In this document: positions 35,179-43,249 of the stretch, piece by piece
Position numbering within the stretch: the first letter of the stretch is position 1
Layout: every line of letters starts with the position of its first letter
Origin: Ralstonia thomasii
GTDB taxonomy: Bacteria > Pseudomonadota > Gammaproteobacteria > Burkholderiales > Burkholderiaceae
DNA length: 64,000 nucleotides
Reading direction: 5' to 3' (one strand)
Assembly: GCF_958405895.1 (NCBI RefSeq)
Contig: NZ_CATZAR010000019.1
The notes under the pieces: model-generated
Seen by the model: the letters and a program-made list of their open reading frames with translations, nothing else
Database searches by the model: none
Told to the model about the DNA's origin: nothing
Position numbers and translations under genes: made by a program

Positions 35179-36405
35179 TCACGCCACCTTGCGCCGCGGC
35201 CAGCCGGCCAGCGTCTGGCGGATGGCGTCCAGCGCCAGCGCCAGTTCGGCCTCGCCAATGACCAGCGGCGGTGTCAGGCGGACCACGTTGCCGTAGGTGT
35301 CCTTGGTCAGCACGCCACGCTCGGCCAGCGCGAAGGCGAAGTCGTGTGCATCGATGTCGGCGTCGAGCTGCAGGCCGATCATCAAGCCGCGTCCACGCAC
35401 CTGCCGAACGCCGTGGCCGACCAGCGTTTTCAGTTCGTTGATGAACGCTGCGCCCACGCGCGCGGCACGCTGTGGCAGTTGTTCTTCCATCAGCAAGGCA
35501 AGTGCCGCGCGTCCGATGTGCGCTGCGAGCGGGTTGCCGCCAAACGTGGAGCCGTGGTCGCCCGGGTGGAACACGCCGATGACCGCTTCGCGCCCGGCAA
35601 TGGCCGATACGGGCACCATGCCGCCGCCGAGCGCCTTGCCCAGCACCACCAGATCGGCGTCAACGCCTTCGTGCCAGCTCGCGAGCACATCGCCGGTGCG
35701 GCCGAGGCCCGTTTGCACCTCGTCGCAGATCAGCAGCACGTTGTGCCGGGTGGCGAGTTCGCGTGCGAGTTTCAAGTAGCCAGCAGGCGGTTCGACGATG
35801 CCGCCTTCGCCTTGCACGGGCTCCATCAGGATGGCGCCCGTGTTGGGCCCGATCGCCGCACGCAGTGCATCAGCGTCGCCGAACGGAATGCGCCGGAAGC
35901 CCGCCGCGAAGGGTCCGAATCCGTAGCGATATTGATCGTGTGAGGAGAACCCGACGATGGTCGTCGTGCGGCCGTGGAAATTGTTGTCGAAGACGATGAT
36001 TTCGGCCGCCTCGGGCGGCAGGCCCTTTACGTCGCGCGCCCACTTGCGTGCCGCCTTGATGGCGGTTTCGACGGCTTCCGCGCCGGTGTTCATGGGCAGC
36101 GCGCGGTCCATGCGCGTGATGCGGCAGACGTCGGCCAGGAAGGGCCCCAGCTCGGTGTTGTGGAATGCGCGCGAAGTGAGCGTCAGCCGGCCGGCCTGTT
36201 CCGTCAGCGCGGCCACGAGCTTCGGATGCGAATGCCCAAAGCTGACGGCCGAGTACGCAGACATCATGTCGAGGTAGCGCCGGCCGTCGGTATCGAACAG
36301 CCACACGCCTTCGCCGCGTTCCAGCATGACCGGCAAGGGCGCGTAGTTGCGTGCGCCGTAACGGTCTTCCAATGCATAGCTCGGATGTTGCATTGCGGTC
36401 GTCAT
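35179..36405 (-). CDS. rocD: Ornithine aminotransferase
   Basis: A 408-residue PLP enzyme of the class III aminotransferase family, converting ornithine to glutamate-5-semialdehyde. Characteristic stretches: YLDMMSAYSAVSFGHSHP, NTGAEAVETAIKAARKW, LLICDEVQTGLGRTG and the PLP lysine in VVLGKALGGGMVPVSA. The start at 36405 (MTTAMQHPSYA) has an excellent AGGAGG upstream; a longer open frame reaches 36525 but overlaps the divergent regulator's promoter. It is followed by arginase. Confidence 0.94.
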   Translation of the reverse strand: MTTAMQHPSYALEDRYGARNYAPLPVMLERGEGVWLFDTDGRRYLDMMSAYSAVSFGHSHPKLVAALTEQAGRLTLTSRAFHNTELGPFLADVCRITRMDRALPMNTGAEAVETAIKAARKWARDVKGLPPEAAEIIVFDNNFHGRTTTIVGFSSHDQYRYGFGPFAAGFRRIPFGDADALRAAIGPNTGAILMEPVQGEGGIVEPPAGYLKLARELATRHNVLLICDEVQTGLGRTGDVLASWHEGVDADLVVLGKALGGGMVPVSAIAGREAVIGVFHPGDHGSTFGGNPLAAHIGRAALALLMEEQLPQRAARVGAAFINELKTLVGHGVRQVRGRGLMIGLQLDADIDAHDFAFALAERGVLTKDTYGNVVRLTPPLVIGEAELALALDAIRQTLAGWPRRKVA

Positions 36406-36468
36406 GATGGCCTCCTGCCTGGATCGGTCGTTCACTTGCGGCGGATTGTGCGATCTGACAGACTTGAA

Positions 36469-36510
36469 ATCAAATCGAATGTTTTTCGTTTTTCGATCCA
36501 AAAATTTGAT
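36469..36510. promoter_or_regulatory. Candidate LysR operator between rocD and the regulator
   Basis: An AT-rich island in the 118-base divergent gap. ATCAAAT (36469-36475) is inverted as ATTTGAT (36504-36510), and between them lie a direct repeat GTTTTTCGTTTTTCG and ATC-N9-GAT (36496-36510). LysR operators are usually AT-rich dyads just before the divergent start codons. Which dyad is used cannot be decided. Confidence 0.4.
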
Positions 36511-36523
36511 GAATTGAGGCGCC

Positions 36524-37447
36524 ATGTCGCACTCGCCGCTGCGCTATCTGCATAGCTTCCTGACCGTCGCCAACGAAGGCAGCTTCGTGCGGGCGGCAGA
36601 CCGCCTCGCCGTGTCGCAACCGGCGCTGTCATACCAGATGCGGCAGTTGGAACAGTGGCTCGGCGTGCCCTTGTTCGAGCGCTCGGGGCGCAAGCTCGTG
36701 CTCACGCGTGCCGGCACGTCGGTGCGTGCGTGGTGCCGCGATGCGTTTGCCGGGCTGGATGAGCTGCGCGCCGCCTTGCACAGCGGCGAGATGGAGCGGG
36801 TATCGCTCAAGCTGGCGAGCGGCTCCAGCTTCGGACGCTATGTGCTGATGCCGGCGCTGCTGACGCCTTCGCCCGAATCGGAGGCGCCGCTTCTCGACGA
36901 CGTGCGCCTGGAACTCGTCTTCGGCAGCGACGAAGAGGTCTTCAGCCATGTCGAATCCGGCCGCGCCGATCTCGGCTTCGTCTACACGCCGCGCACGTCG
37001 CGCCTGTTTGAACACCACGCTGTCTATACCGAAGAGTTCGTGCTGGCCTGCAGCGCCCGGGCACTGCGTGAGCACGCTGCGCCACGCACGCTGGCCGACT
37101 GCGCGGCGCTGCCCTTTGTCACCTACGACGAATCCGATGCGGTCTACGGGCTGTGGTTCAAGGCGCTGTTCCGGCGCATGCCGGAGACGACCGTCAGCGC
37201 ACATCACGTTTCCGATCTGGAAGAAGTGAGCACCTTGGTGGAGGCCGGCATGGGCTGGTCGGTGCTGCCGCTGCATGCCGTTCAGGAAGCGGTGGAGCGC
37301 GGGCGTCTGCAGGTCGTGCGCCCGATCGCGACGCGGCGCTGCCTGAACACCGTGTTCGCCGTGCGCCGCACATCGAGCTTCCCGAGCGAAGCGCAGGACC
37401 GCTTGCTGGTGCGGCTTGCGCAGCTTGATGCGGCGGCGCGCGTTTAG
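36524..37447 (+). CDS. LysR-family transcriptional regulator (probable arginine catabolism regulator)
   Basis: A 307-residue regulator. The winged helix-turn-helix is LHSFLTVANEGSFVRAADRLAVSQPALSYQMRQLEQWLGVPLFERSGRKLVLTRAG; the effector domain follows from about 95. It lacks close similarity to ArgP by eye. It is transcribed divergently from rocD-rocF over a 118-base gap, the classical layout for a LysR activator and its target, so control of arginine/ornithine use is likely but inferred. Confidence 0.9.
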   Translation: MSHSPLRYLHSFLTVANEGSFVRAADRLAVSQPALSYQMRQLEQWLGVPLFERSGRKLVLTRAGTSVRAWCRDAFAGLDELRAALHSGEMERVSLKLASGSSFGRYVLMPALLTPSPESEAPLLDDVRLELVFGSDEEVFSHVESGRADLGFVYTPRTSRLFEHHAVYTEEFVLACSARALREHAAPRTLADCAALPFVTYDESDAVYGLWFKALFRRMPETTVSAHHVSDLEEVSTLVEAGMGWSVLPLHAVQEAVERGRLQVVRPIATRRCLNTVFAVRRTSSFPSEAQDRLLVRLAQLDAAARV

Positions 37448-37507
37448 CCGCGCGGTCGCAATCTTCCCCGTCGATCTGCAAGGCGCGACATGTCGCCTTG
37501 AAATTAA

Positions 37508-37523
37508 TTAATTAGACAATTAA
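37508..37523. promoter_or_regulatory. Candidate TetR operator before the exporter regulator
   Basis: A perfect dyad TTAATT-AGAC-AATTAA lies 11 bases before the TetR-family start codon, in a sharply AT-rich patch of an otherwise GC-rich region. Position suggests autoregulation. Confidence 0.5.
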
Positions 37524-37533
37524 TATTCGCGGC

Positions 37534-38280
37534 ATGGCAACCTCCGAACCGACTTCTCGCGGCCCGGGCCGCCCCCGTCGCCAGGATGGCGTAACGCAGG
37601 ACGGCCTCCGTGACCGCCTGCTCGACATCGCCGTCACCCTGTTTGCGCGCGACGGCGTTGGCCCGACCACGCTTGCTGCCATCGCCCGCGAAGCTGGGGT
37701 GACGGCACCGATGGTGCATTACCACTTCAAGTCGCGCGATCAATTGCTCGACGCCGTGGTGGAGGGGCGCATCCGCCCGCTGGTCGATCAAGTGACGCGC
37801 CCGGCGCTTGCAATCATCGCCGACGACGCGCATCTGCCCGACCTCGCGCAGACCTTGGCAGGCGTGGCGCAGCGCATGGTGACGGTGGCCACGGCCACGC
37901 CTTGGTTTCCGACGCTGTGGATTCGGGAGATCGCCAGCGAAGGCGGCCAGCTGCGCGAGCGTGTGTTCGCGCGCATCGCGCTGGAGCGCGCCACGTTGCT
38001 GGTCGACCGCATTGCCCGCGCACAAGCCGCCGGGGCGGTGAACGCGGCACTGCAGCCACCGCTGGTGATGGTGTCGGTGATTGGCCTGGCGATGCTGCCG
38101 TTGGCAACGCGCGCGCTCTGGGGCCGCCTGCCGCTGGCGGATCGGGTCAGCGACGAGGACATCGGGCGGCACGTGGCCGCGCTGCTGTTGCACGGTATCG
38201 GCCCGGTCGCACCGCCCGAGGACGCCAGCAGGAAGAAGACGAAGCCAAAGTCGACGCCTGAGAGCAAGGGGCGCAATTAG
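37534..38280 (+). CDS. TetR-family transcriptional regulator
   Basis: A 248-residue repressor-type regulator. The N-terminal DNA-binding domain is at about residues 23-70 (LLDIAVTLFARDGVGPTTLAAIAREAGVTAPMVHYHFKSRDQLLDAVV). The rest is the all-helical ligand domain, and the C-terminus is a Lys/Pro-rich tail (EDASRKKTKPKSTPESKGRN). It lies 65 bases before the HlyD-ABC exporter genes on the same strand and resembles the CecR (YbiH)-YbhGFSR layout of E. coli, so it probably controls that exporter. Confidence 0.9.
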   Translation: MATSEPTSRGPGRPRRQDGVTQDGLRDRLLDIAVTLFARDGVGPTTLAAIAREAGVTAPMVHYHFKSRDQLLDAVVEGRIRPLVDQVTRPALAIIADDAHLPDLAQTLAGVAQRMVTVATATPWFPTLWIREIASEGGQLRERVFARIALERATLLVDRIARAQAAGAVNAALQPPLVMVSVIGLAMLPLATRALWGRLPLADRVSDEDIGRHVAALLLHGIGPVAPPEDASRKKTKPKSTPESKGRN

Positions 38281-38294
38281 GCGAACACGGCACG

Positions 38295-38330
38295 CAATCG
38301 AATCAATCGCAACAATCGAACCAATCGAAT
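38295..38330 (+). repeat. Four tandem 9-bp repeats
   Basis: Four units in a row: CAATCGAAT, CAATCGCAA, CAATCGAAC, CAATCGAAT. They lie between the TetR stop codon and the HlyD ribosome binding site, that is in the spacer between regulator and target operon. Gain or loss of units would change spacing without touching either coding region. Confidence 0.8.
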
Positions 38331-38345
38331 CCCGCGGAGGGCGGT

Positions 38346-39320
38346 ATGCGGCAAGCGTTGTGCATCGGCAGGGCTGGGTGTGTGGCGGCGGTATCGGCTG
38401 CGGCAATGGTGTTGGTGGGCTGCGCCCAACACGACGACCGCACCTACCAGGGCTACGTGGAAGGTGAGTTTGTCTACGTGGCGTCGCCGGTGGGCGGGCG
38501 GCTGGACCATCTCGGCGTGCAGCGCGGGCAGACGGTCAACGCAGGTGCGCCGCTCTTCGTGCTGGAATCGGTGGATGAGACTGCCGCTCGCCAGCAGGCT
38601 GCCGCGCAATTGCAAGGCGCCGAAGCGCAACTCGCCGACCTGAACGTCGGCAAGCGTGTGCCGGAAGTGGACGCGGTGCGCGCGCAACTGGCGCAGGCGG
38701 TGGCGGCGGACAAGCTCTCGTCGACGCAGTTGGCGCGAGACGAGGCGCAGTTCCGTGCAGGCGGCATCGCGCAATCGCAGCTCGATGCAAGCCGCTCCAG
38801 CGCGCAGACCAACGCGCAGCGCGTGCGTGAACTGACCAACCAGCTGCGCATTGCCCAGTTGCCGGCGCGCAATGACCAGATTCGCGCGCAATCCGCACAG
38901 GTGGAGGCGGCGCGGGCCGCAGTGGCGCAGGCCCAATGGCGGCTCGACCAGAAAGCGCAGAAAGCTACGCAGGGCGGCCTCGTGTTCGACACGCTGTATC
39001 GCGAAGGCGAATGGGTCGGCGCCGGCAGCCCCGTGGTGCGCATGCTGCCGCCGGCCAACGTCAAGGTGCGATTCTTCGTGCCACAAGGCGTGGTCGGCGC
39101 GCTCAAGCCGGGGCAAGCCGCGCGCCTGCACTGCGATGGCTGCGCGGCCGATATCAACGCCACCGTCACGTACATCGCAACAGAAGCCGAATACACGCCG
39201 CCCGTCATCTACAGCAACACGACGCGCGACAAGCTTGTCTTCATGGTGGAAGCGCGGCCGGCCGCGGCCGATGGCCCGAAGCTGCGCCCGGGCCAACCCG
39301 TCGAGGTGACACTGCCATGA
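38346..39320 (+). CDS. HlyD-family periplasmic adaptor lipoprotein of an ABC exporter
   Basis: A 324-residue membrane-fusion protein like YbhG. A lipoprotein signal (AAAMVLVGC|AQHDD) is followed by the biotinyl-lipoyl half (GYVEGEFVYVASPVGGRLDHLGVQRGQTV), a long helical hairpin rich in Gln/Ala (about 80-205) and the second lipoyl half with the beta-barrel (GLVFDTLYREGEWVGAGSPVVRMLPP). It links the inner-membrane ABC unit to the outer-membrane factor. It overlaps the ATPase gene by ATGA. Confidence 0.92.
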   Translation: MRQALCIGRAGCVAAVSAAAMVLVGCAQHDDRTYQGYVEGEFVYVASPVGGRLDHLGVQRGQTVNAGAPLFVLESVDETAARQQAAAQLQGAEAQLADLNVGKRVPEVDAVRAQLAQAVAADKLSSTQLARDEAQFRAGGIAQSQLDASRSSAQTNAQRVRELTNQLRIAQLPARNDQIRAQSAQVEAARAAVAQAQWRLDQKAQKATQGGLVFDTLYREGEWVGAGSPVVRMLPPANVKVRFFVPQGVVGALKPGQAARLHCDGCAADINATVTYIATEAEYTPPVIYSNTTRDKLVFMVEARPAAADGPKLRPGQPVEVTLP

Positions 39321-40297
39321 GCACTGCCCGGCCTGACAGCCCCGACAGCCGGCACCACACAGGCAATGGCGGCTACGCAATCGACGTGCATAGCCTGAAC
39401 AAGCACTTCGGCGACAAGCACGTCGTGAAAGACCTCTCCATGCAGGTTGCGCGCGGCGAGATCTTTGGCTTCCTCGGCCCCAACGGCAGCGGCAAGACCA
39501 CGTCGATCCGCATGATGTGCGGGCTGCTGACGCCCGACAGCGGCAGTGGCTCGTGCCTCGGTTACGACATCCTCAAGCAGTCTGCGCAGATCAAGCGGCG
39601 CGTCGGCTACATGACGCAGCGGTTCTCGTATTGGGATGATCTTTCCATTCGCGAGAATCTGGATTTCGTCGCGCGCCTGTACGAGATGCCCAATCGGCGC
39701 GAGGCGGTTGATCACGCGCTGGAGCATCTCGGGCTGGCCTCGCGCGCCAAGCAACTGGCGGGCTCGCTGTCGGGCGGCTGGAAGCAACGCCTGGCGCTGG
39801 CCGCCTGCATGCTCCACAAGCCCGAACTGCTGCTGCTCGATGAACCCACCGCCGGTGTCGACCCGAAAGCGCGCCGCGACTTCTGGGAAGAGCTGCACCG
39901 GCTGGCGGCGGAGGGCATCTCGGTGCTCGTCAGCACGCACTACATGGACGAGGCCGAGCGCTGCCACAAGCTTGCCTACATCGCATATGGCGAGCTGCTC
40001 GCGCAAGGCACCGCCGATGAAGTGATCGCCGCGCAGCACCTGTCGACGTGGTCGGTCTCGGGCGGCAATCTGGTCGAGCTGGGCCGCAAGCTGGAAGGGC
40101 AGCCCGGCGTCGATCAGACCGTCGCGTTTGGGTCGGTGCTGCACGTGACCGGCGCGGATGCACAAGCGCTGGAGGGCACGCTGCGCAAGCTCGCCGGAGA
40201 ATCCGGTATGCGCGCCGAGCCGATCGACACCGGCCTCGAAGACGTGTTCATCCACATGATGAGGCGCTCCTCCGACAATTACGGGACGCAGCCATGA
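39317..40297 (+). CDS. ABC exporter ATP-binding protein
   Basis: A 326-residue ATPase with one nucleotide-binding domain: Walker A GPNGSGKTT, Q-loop MTQRFSYWDDLS, signature LSGGWKQRL, Walker B LLLLDEPTAGVDP, switch His in VSTHYMDEAERC. The C-terminal 90 residues form the regulatory extension of drug-type ATPases. E. coli YbhF has two such domains in one chain; this protein has one. ATGA overlaps at both ends (39317 and 40294) show tight coupling within the exporter operon. Confidence 0.93.
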   Translation: MSTARPDSPDSRHHTGNGGYAIDVHSLNKHFGDKHVVKDLSMQVARGEIFGFLGPNGSGKTTSIRMMCGLLTPDSGSGSCLGYDILKQSAQIKRRVGYMTQRFSYWDDLSIRENLDFVARLYEMPNRREAVDHALEHLGLASRAKQLAGSLSGGWKQRLALAACMLHKPELLLLDEPTAGVDPKARRDFWEELHRLAAEGISVLVSTHYMDEAERCHKLAYIAYGELLAQGTADEVIAAQHLSTWSVSGGNLVELGRKLEGQPGVDQTVAFGSVLHVTGADAQALEGTLRKLAGESGMRAEPIDTGLEDVFIHMMRRSSDNYGTQP

Positions 40298-41457
40298 AAC
40301 CAGAGGGCAATCGGTTTTCGCTTGTGCGCTGGTGGAGCGTGGTGCTCAAGGAGTTTCTGCAACTTCGCCGCGACCGCGTGACGTTCGCGATGATGATCGG
40401 CATTCCGATCATGCAGCTGATCCTGTTCGGTTTTGCCATCAACGCCGACCCGAGGCACCTGCTGACCGGCGTAATCGCCGCCGACCAGAGCGAGTTCACG
40501 CGCAGCTTCCTGGCCAGCATGCGCAACTCCGACTACTTCGACCTGGCGACCACGCTGACAGACGAAACCGCCGGGCGCGAGGCGTTGGCCAAGGGGCAGC
40601 TTCAGTTTGTCGTATCGATCCCGCCGGACTTCACGCGCAAGCTCGTACGCGGCGAGAAACCCTCGCTGCTCGTGGAGGCCGATGCCACCGACCCTGCCGC
40701 TACCGGCCTCGCCGTGGCCTCGCTCTCGCAACTGGTGCAGGGCGTCGTCAGCAAGGATATGAAGGGCGCGCTGTCGTCGCTGGCTGGAGGTGCTGGCACC
40801 AACGGGGCGGCGCCGCCATTCGATGTGCGCATCCACAAGCTGTACAACCCGGAAGGCATCACGCAATACAACATCATCCCCGGCCTGATGGGCACCATCC
40901 TGACGATGACCATGGTGATGATGACGGGCCTGGCCATGACGCGCGAGCGCGAGCGCGGCACGATGGAAAACCTGCTCGCCACGCCGGTGCATCCGCTGGA
41001 GGTGATGACGGGCAAGATCGTGCCGTACATCTTCATCGGGCTGGTGCAGGTGACCATCATCCTGCTGATGGCGTTCTTCGTTTTCCACGTGCCGTTCGTC
41101 GGCAGTGTGTGGATGGTCTACGTGTCGGCGCTGCTGTTTATCGTGGCGAGCCTGACGGTGGGGATTACGTTGTCGTCGCTGGCGCAGAACCAGCTGCAGG
41201 CGACGCAGCTGACCTTCTTCTACTTCCTGCCGAACATCCTGCTGTCGGGCTTCATGTTCCCGTTCGTGGGGATGCCCAAGTGGGCGCAGGTGATCGGGAA
41301 CCTGCTGCCGATGACGTATTTCAACCGGCTCACGCGCGGCATCCTGCTCAAGGGCAATGGCTGGTTCGAGCTGTGGCCGAGCATCTGGCCGCTGATGGTG
41401 TTTACGGTGGTGGTGCTGGGGGTGGCGTTGCGGTTTTATCGCAAGACGTTGGATTGA
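40294..41457 (+). CDS. ABC-2 type exporter permease (YbhS/YbhR-like)
   Basis: A 387-residue inner-membrane protein: one N-terminal helix (MMIGIPIMQLILFGFAINA), a large periplasmic domain (about 45-190) and five helices at the end, with the conserved motif RERERGTMENLLATPVHP between helices and FLPNILLSGFMFPF. E. coli has two permeases in this system; here only one gene is present, so it would act as a homodimer. It begins by ATGA overlap with the ATPase gene. A structural repeat follows 38 bases after the stop. Confidence 0.93.
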   Translation: MKPEGNRFSLVRWWSVVLKEFLQLRRDRVTFAMMIGIPIMQLILFGFAINADPRHLLTGVIAADQSEFTRSFLASMRNSDYFDLATTLTDETAGREALAKGQLQFVVSIPPDFTRKLVRGEKPSLLVEADATDPAATGLAVASLSQLVQGVVSKDMKGALSSLAGGAGTNGAAPPFDVRIHKLYNPEGITQYNIIPGLMGTILTMTMVMMTGLAMTRERERGTMENLLATPVHPLEVMTGKIVPYIFIGLVQVTIILLMAFFVFHVPFVGSVWMVYVSALLFIVASLTVGITLSSLAQNQLQATQLTFFYFLPNILLSGFMFPFVGMPKWAQVIGNLLPMTYFNRLTRGILLKGNGWFELWPSIWPLMVFTVVVLGVALRFYRKTLD

Positions 41458-41495
41458 GGTGGCTATGTGGACGCTGTGGATTCGACGCGCTGACG

Positions 41496-41721
41496 GTGGT
41501 GGTGCATCCCTTGTTTCGTCCCCTGCCGGGGCCGACTTACTTTCTTTGTCTTGCCAAAGAAAGGTAAGCAAAGAAAGGCGCGCCCGAGATGGCGACTTCC
41601 CCTTGAATTTTCGTAACCGGGCGGAGAACGGGAAAACTCGCTTCGCTCAGACAGTTCCCGTTCTTTTTTCCGCCCGCTTACAAAAATTCAAGGCGCCATC
41701 TAGGGCAGGGTACGGCCGAAC
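41496..41721 (+). repeat. Intergenic structural repeat, copy 2
   Basis: Same organisation as copy 1. H1: CTTAC-TTTCTTTG/CAAAGAAAGGTAAG (41536-41568) with a single bulged G. H2 pairs: AGATGGCG/CGCCATCT (41587-41594 with 41694-41701), CCTTGAATTT/AAATTCAAGG (41601-41610 with 41684-41693), CGGGCGG/CCGCCCG (41618-41624 with 41670-41676) and AGAACGGGAA/TTCCCGTTCT (41625-41634 with 41655-41664), again with T5 on the 3' side. It splits the exporter operon between permease and outer-membrane factor. Confidence 0.92.
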
Positions 41722-41758
41722 CATCGGCGGGCGTTTGCTGGAGTGGGGGCGTGCGTTG

Positions 41759-43204
41759 GTGGGGGGCGAGCGGTTGCTTGGTGTTGTGATTGTTGCCGCG
41801 TTATCTCTGAGCGGCTGTGCCGTCGGTCCCGATTTCAAGGCGCCCGCGGAGCCAGCGGCTACCGGCTATTCCACGCAGCCTGTGTCGCGGGAAACCGCAT
41901 CCGCGCCCGTTGTTGGCGGCGAAGCGCAGCATCTCGTCGATGCCAACGTGCCGGCCGATTGGTGGCACCTGTTCCGATCGCCGGCGCTGGATGCGTTGGT
42001 GGACGAGGCGTTGCGTGCGAGCCCGTCCGTCGCGCAGGCGGAGGCGCGCTTGCGTCAGGCGCAGGCCGAAGCGCAGGCGCAGTTCGGCTATGCGTTGCCG
42101 TCGGTGGATGGCACCGTGTCGGCGGTGCGTCAGCAGATCAACCCGGAGGCGTTCGGATTCAACACGCCCAAGCCGGGGCCGTTCACGTTGTATTCGGCGT
42201 CGCTGTCGGTGTCGTATGCGCTGGACATTTTTGGCGGCGTGCGCCGGGCGCTGGAGGCATCGCGCGCGCAGGTCGATACGCAGCGTTATGAACTGGAGGC
42301 GGCGCGGCTGTCCCTGGCGGGCAATGTGGTGACGACGGCGGTGCGGATTGCCGCGCTGGATGCGCAGATCGCCACCACGCAGCGACTGGCGGCCGAGCAG
42401 CGCCAGCAATTGGAGATCACCGAGCGGAGGTTGAGCGTGGGCGGCGTCGCGCAGGTCGATGCGTTCTCGCAGCGCACGCTTGTCGCGCAGACCGACGCCA
42501 CGTTGCCGCCGCTCATGCAACAGGCTGCGCAGCAGCGGCATCGTCTATCGGTATTGCTGGGCCGGGAGCCCGGTGCCGGGTTACCCGAGTTGCCGTCGCT
42601 CGACACGCTGCATCTGCCCGACCCGCTGCCGGTGTCGCTGCCATCCACGCTCGCGCAGCGCCGTCCCGACATCCGCGCTGCCGAGGCCATGTGGCACGAA
42701 GCCAGCGCCAACGTGGGCGTGGCCACGGCCAACCTGTTCCCGCGCATTACGTTGTCCGCAGGCCTGGGTTCGGAAACCACCAGCTTCCGCAACCTCCTTG
42801 GCGCTGGGTCAAGCATCTGGAATCTGGGCGCCGGCCTCACGCAACCGCTCTTCCACGGCGGCACTCTGCGCGCAAAAAAACGCGAAGCCGAAGCGGCCTA
42901 CGACGCTGCCGGCGCCGCCTACAAACAAGCCGTATTGCAAGGGTTGCAAGAAGTGGCCGACGCCCTGCACGCCGTCAACAACGACGCCCAAACGCTGCAG
43001 GCCCGAGCGCTGGCAACCGACCAGGCACAACAGACCCTGCGCGCCGCCCAAGCCCGCCACGCCGCCGGCGGCATCAGCACGCTAACGTTGCTGGATGCGC
43101 AACGCCAGGTCGACCAGGCCACGTTGCAACAGGTGCAGAGCCAAGCCGACAGGTTGCTGGATTCCGCCGCGCTCATGCAGGCCCTAGGCGGCGGCTGGCA
43201 ATAA
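41759..43204 (+). CDS. Outer-membrane efflux factor (NodT/OprM type lipoprotein)
   Basis: About 481 residues. A lipoprotein signal (LLGVVIVAALSLSGC|AVGPDFKAP) is followed by two TolC-like halves, each with long coiled-coil helices (ALVDEALRASPSVAQAEARLRQAQAEAQAQFG; ALATDQAQQTLRAAQARHAAGGISTLTLLDAQRQ), and family marks LAQRRPDIRAAEAMWHEASANVGVATANLFPRITL. It would be the exit duct for the upstream ABC exporter. The start is uncertain: GTG 41759 has a GGGGG stretch upstream, but the frame is open back to 41459, right through repeat copy 2. Confidence 0.9.
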   Translation: MGGERLLGVVIVAALSLSGCAVGPDFKAPAEPAATGYSTQPVSRETASAPVVGGEAQHLVDANVPADWWHLFRSPALDALVDEALRASPSVAQAEARLRQAQAEAQAQFGYALPSVDGTVSAVRQQINPEAFGFNTPKPGPFTLYSASLSVSYALDIFGGVRRALEASRAQVDTQRYELEAARLSLAGNVVTTAVRIAALDAQIATTQRLAAEQRQQLEITERRLSVGGVAQVDAFSQRTLVAQTDATLPPLMQQAAQQRHRLSVLLGREPGAGLPELPSLDTLHLPDPLPVSLPSTLAQRRPDIRAAEAMWHEASANVGVATANLFPRITLSAGLGSETTSFRNLLGAGSSIWNLGAGLTQPLFHGGTLRAKKREAEAAYDAAGAAYKQAVLQGLQEVADALHAVNNDAQTLQARALATDQAQQTLRAAQARHAAGGISTLTLLDAQRQVDQATLQQVQSQADRLLDSAALMQALGGGWQ

Positions 43205-43249
43205 ACCAGGAACAGCGGCAAACCAAATCGACAACCCAAGCCTCCAGAA

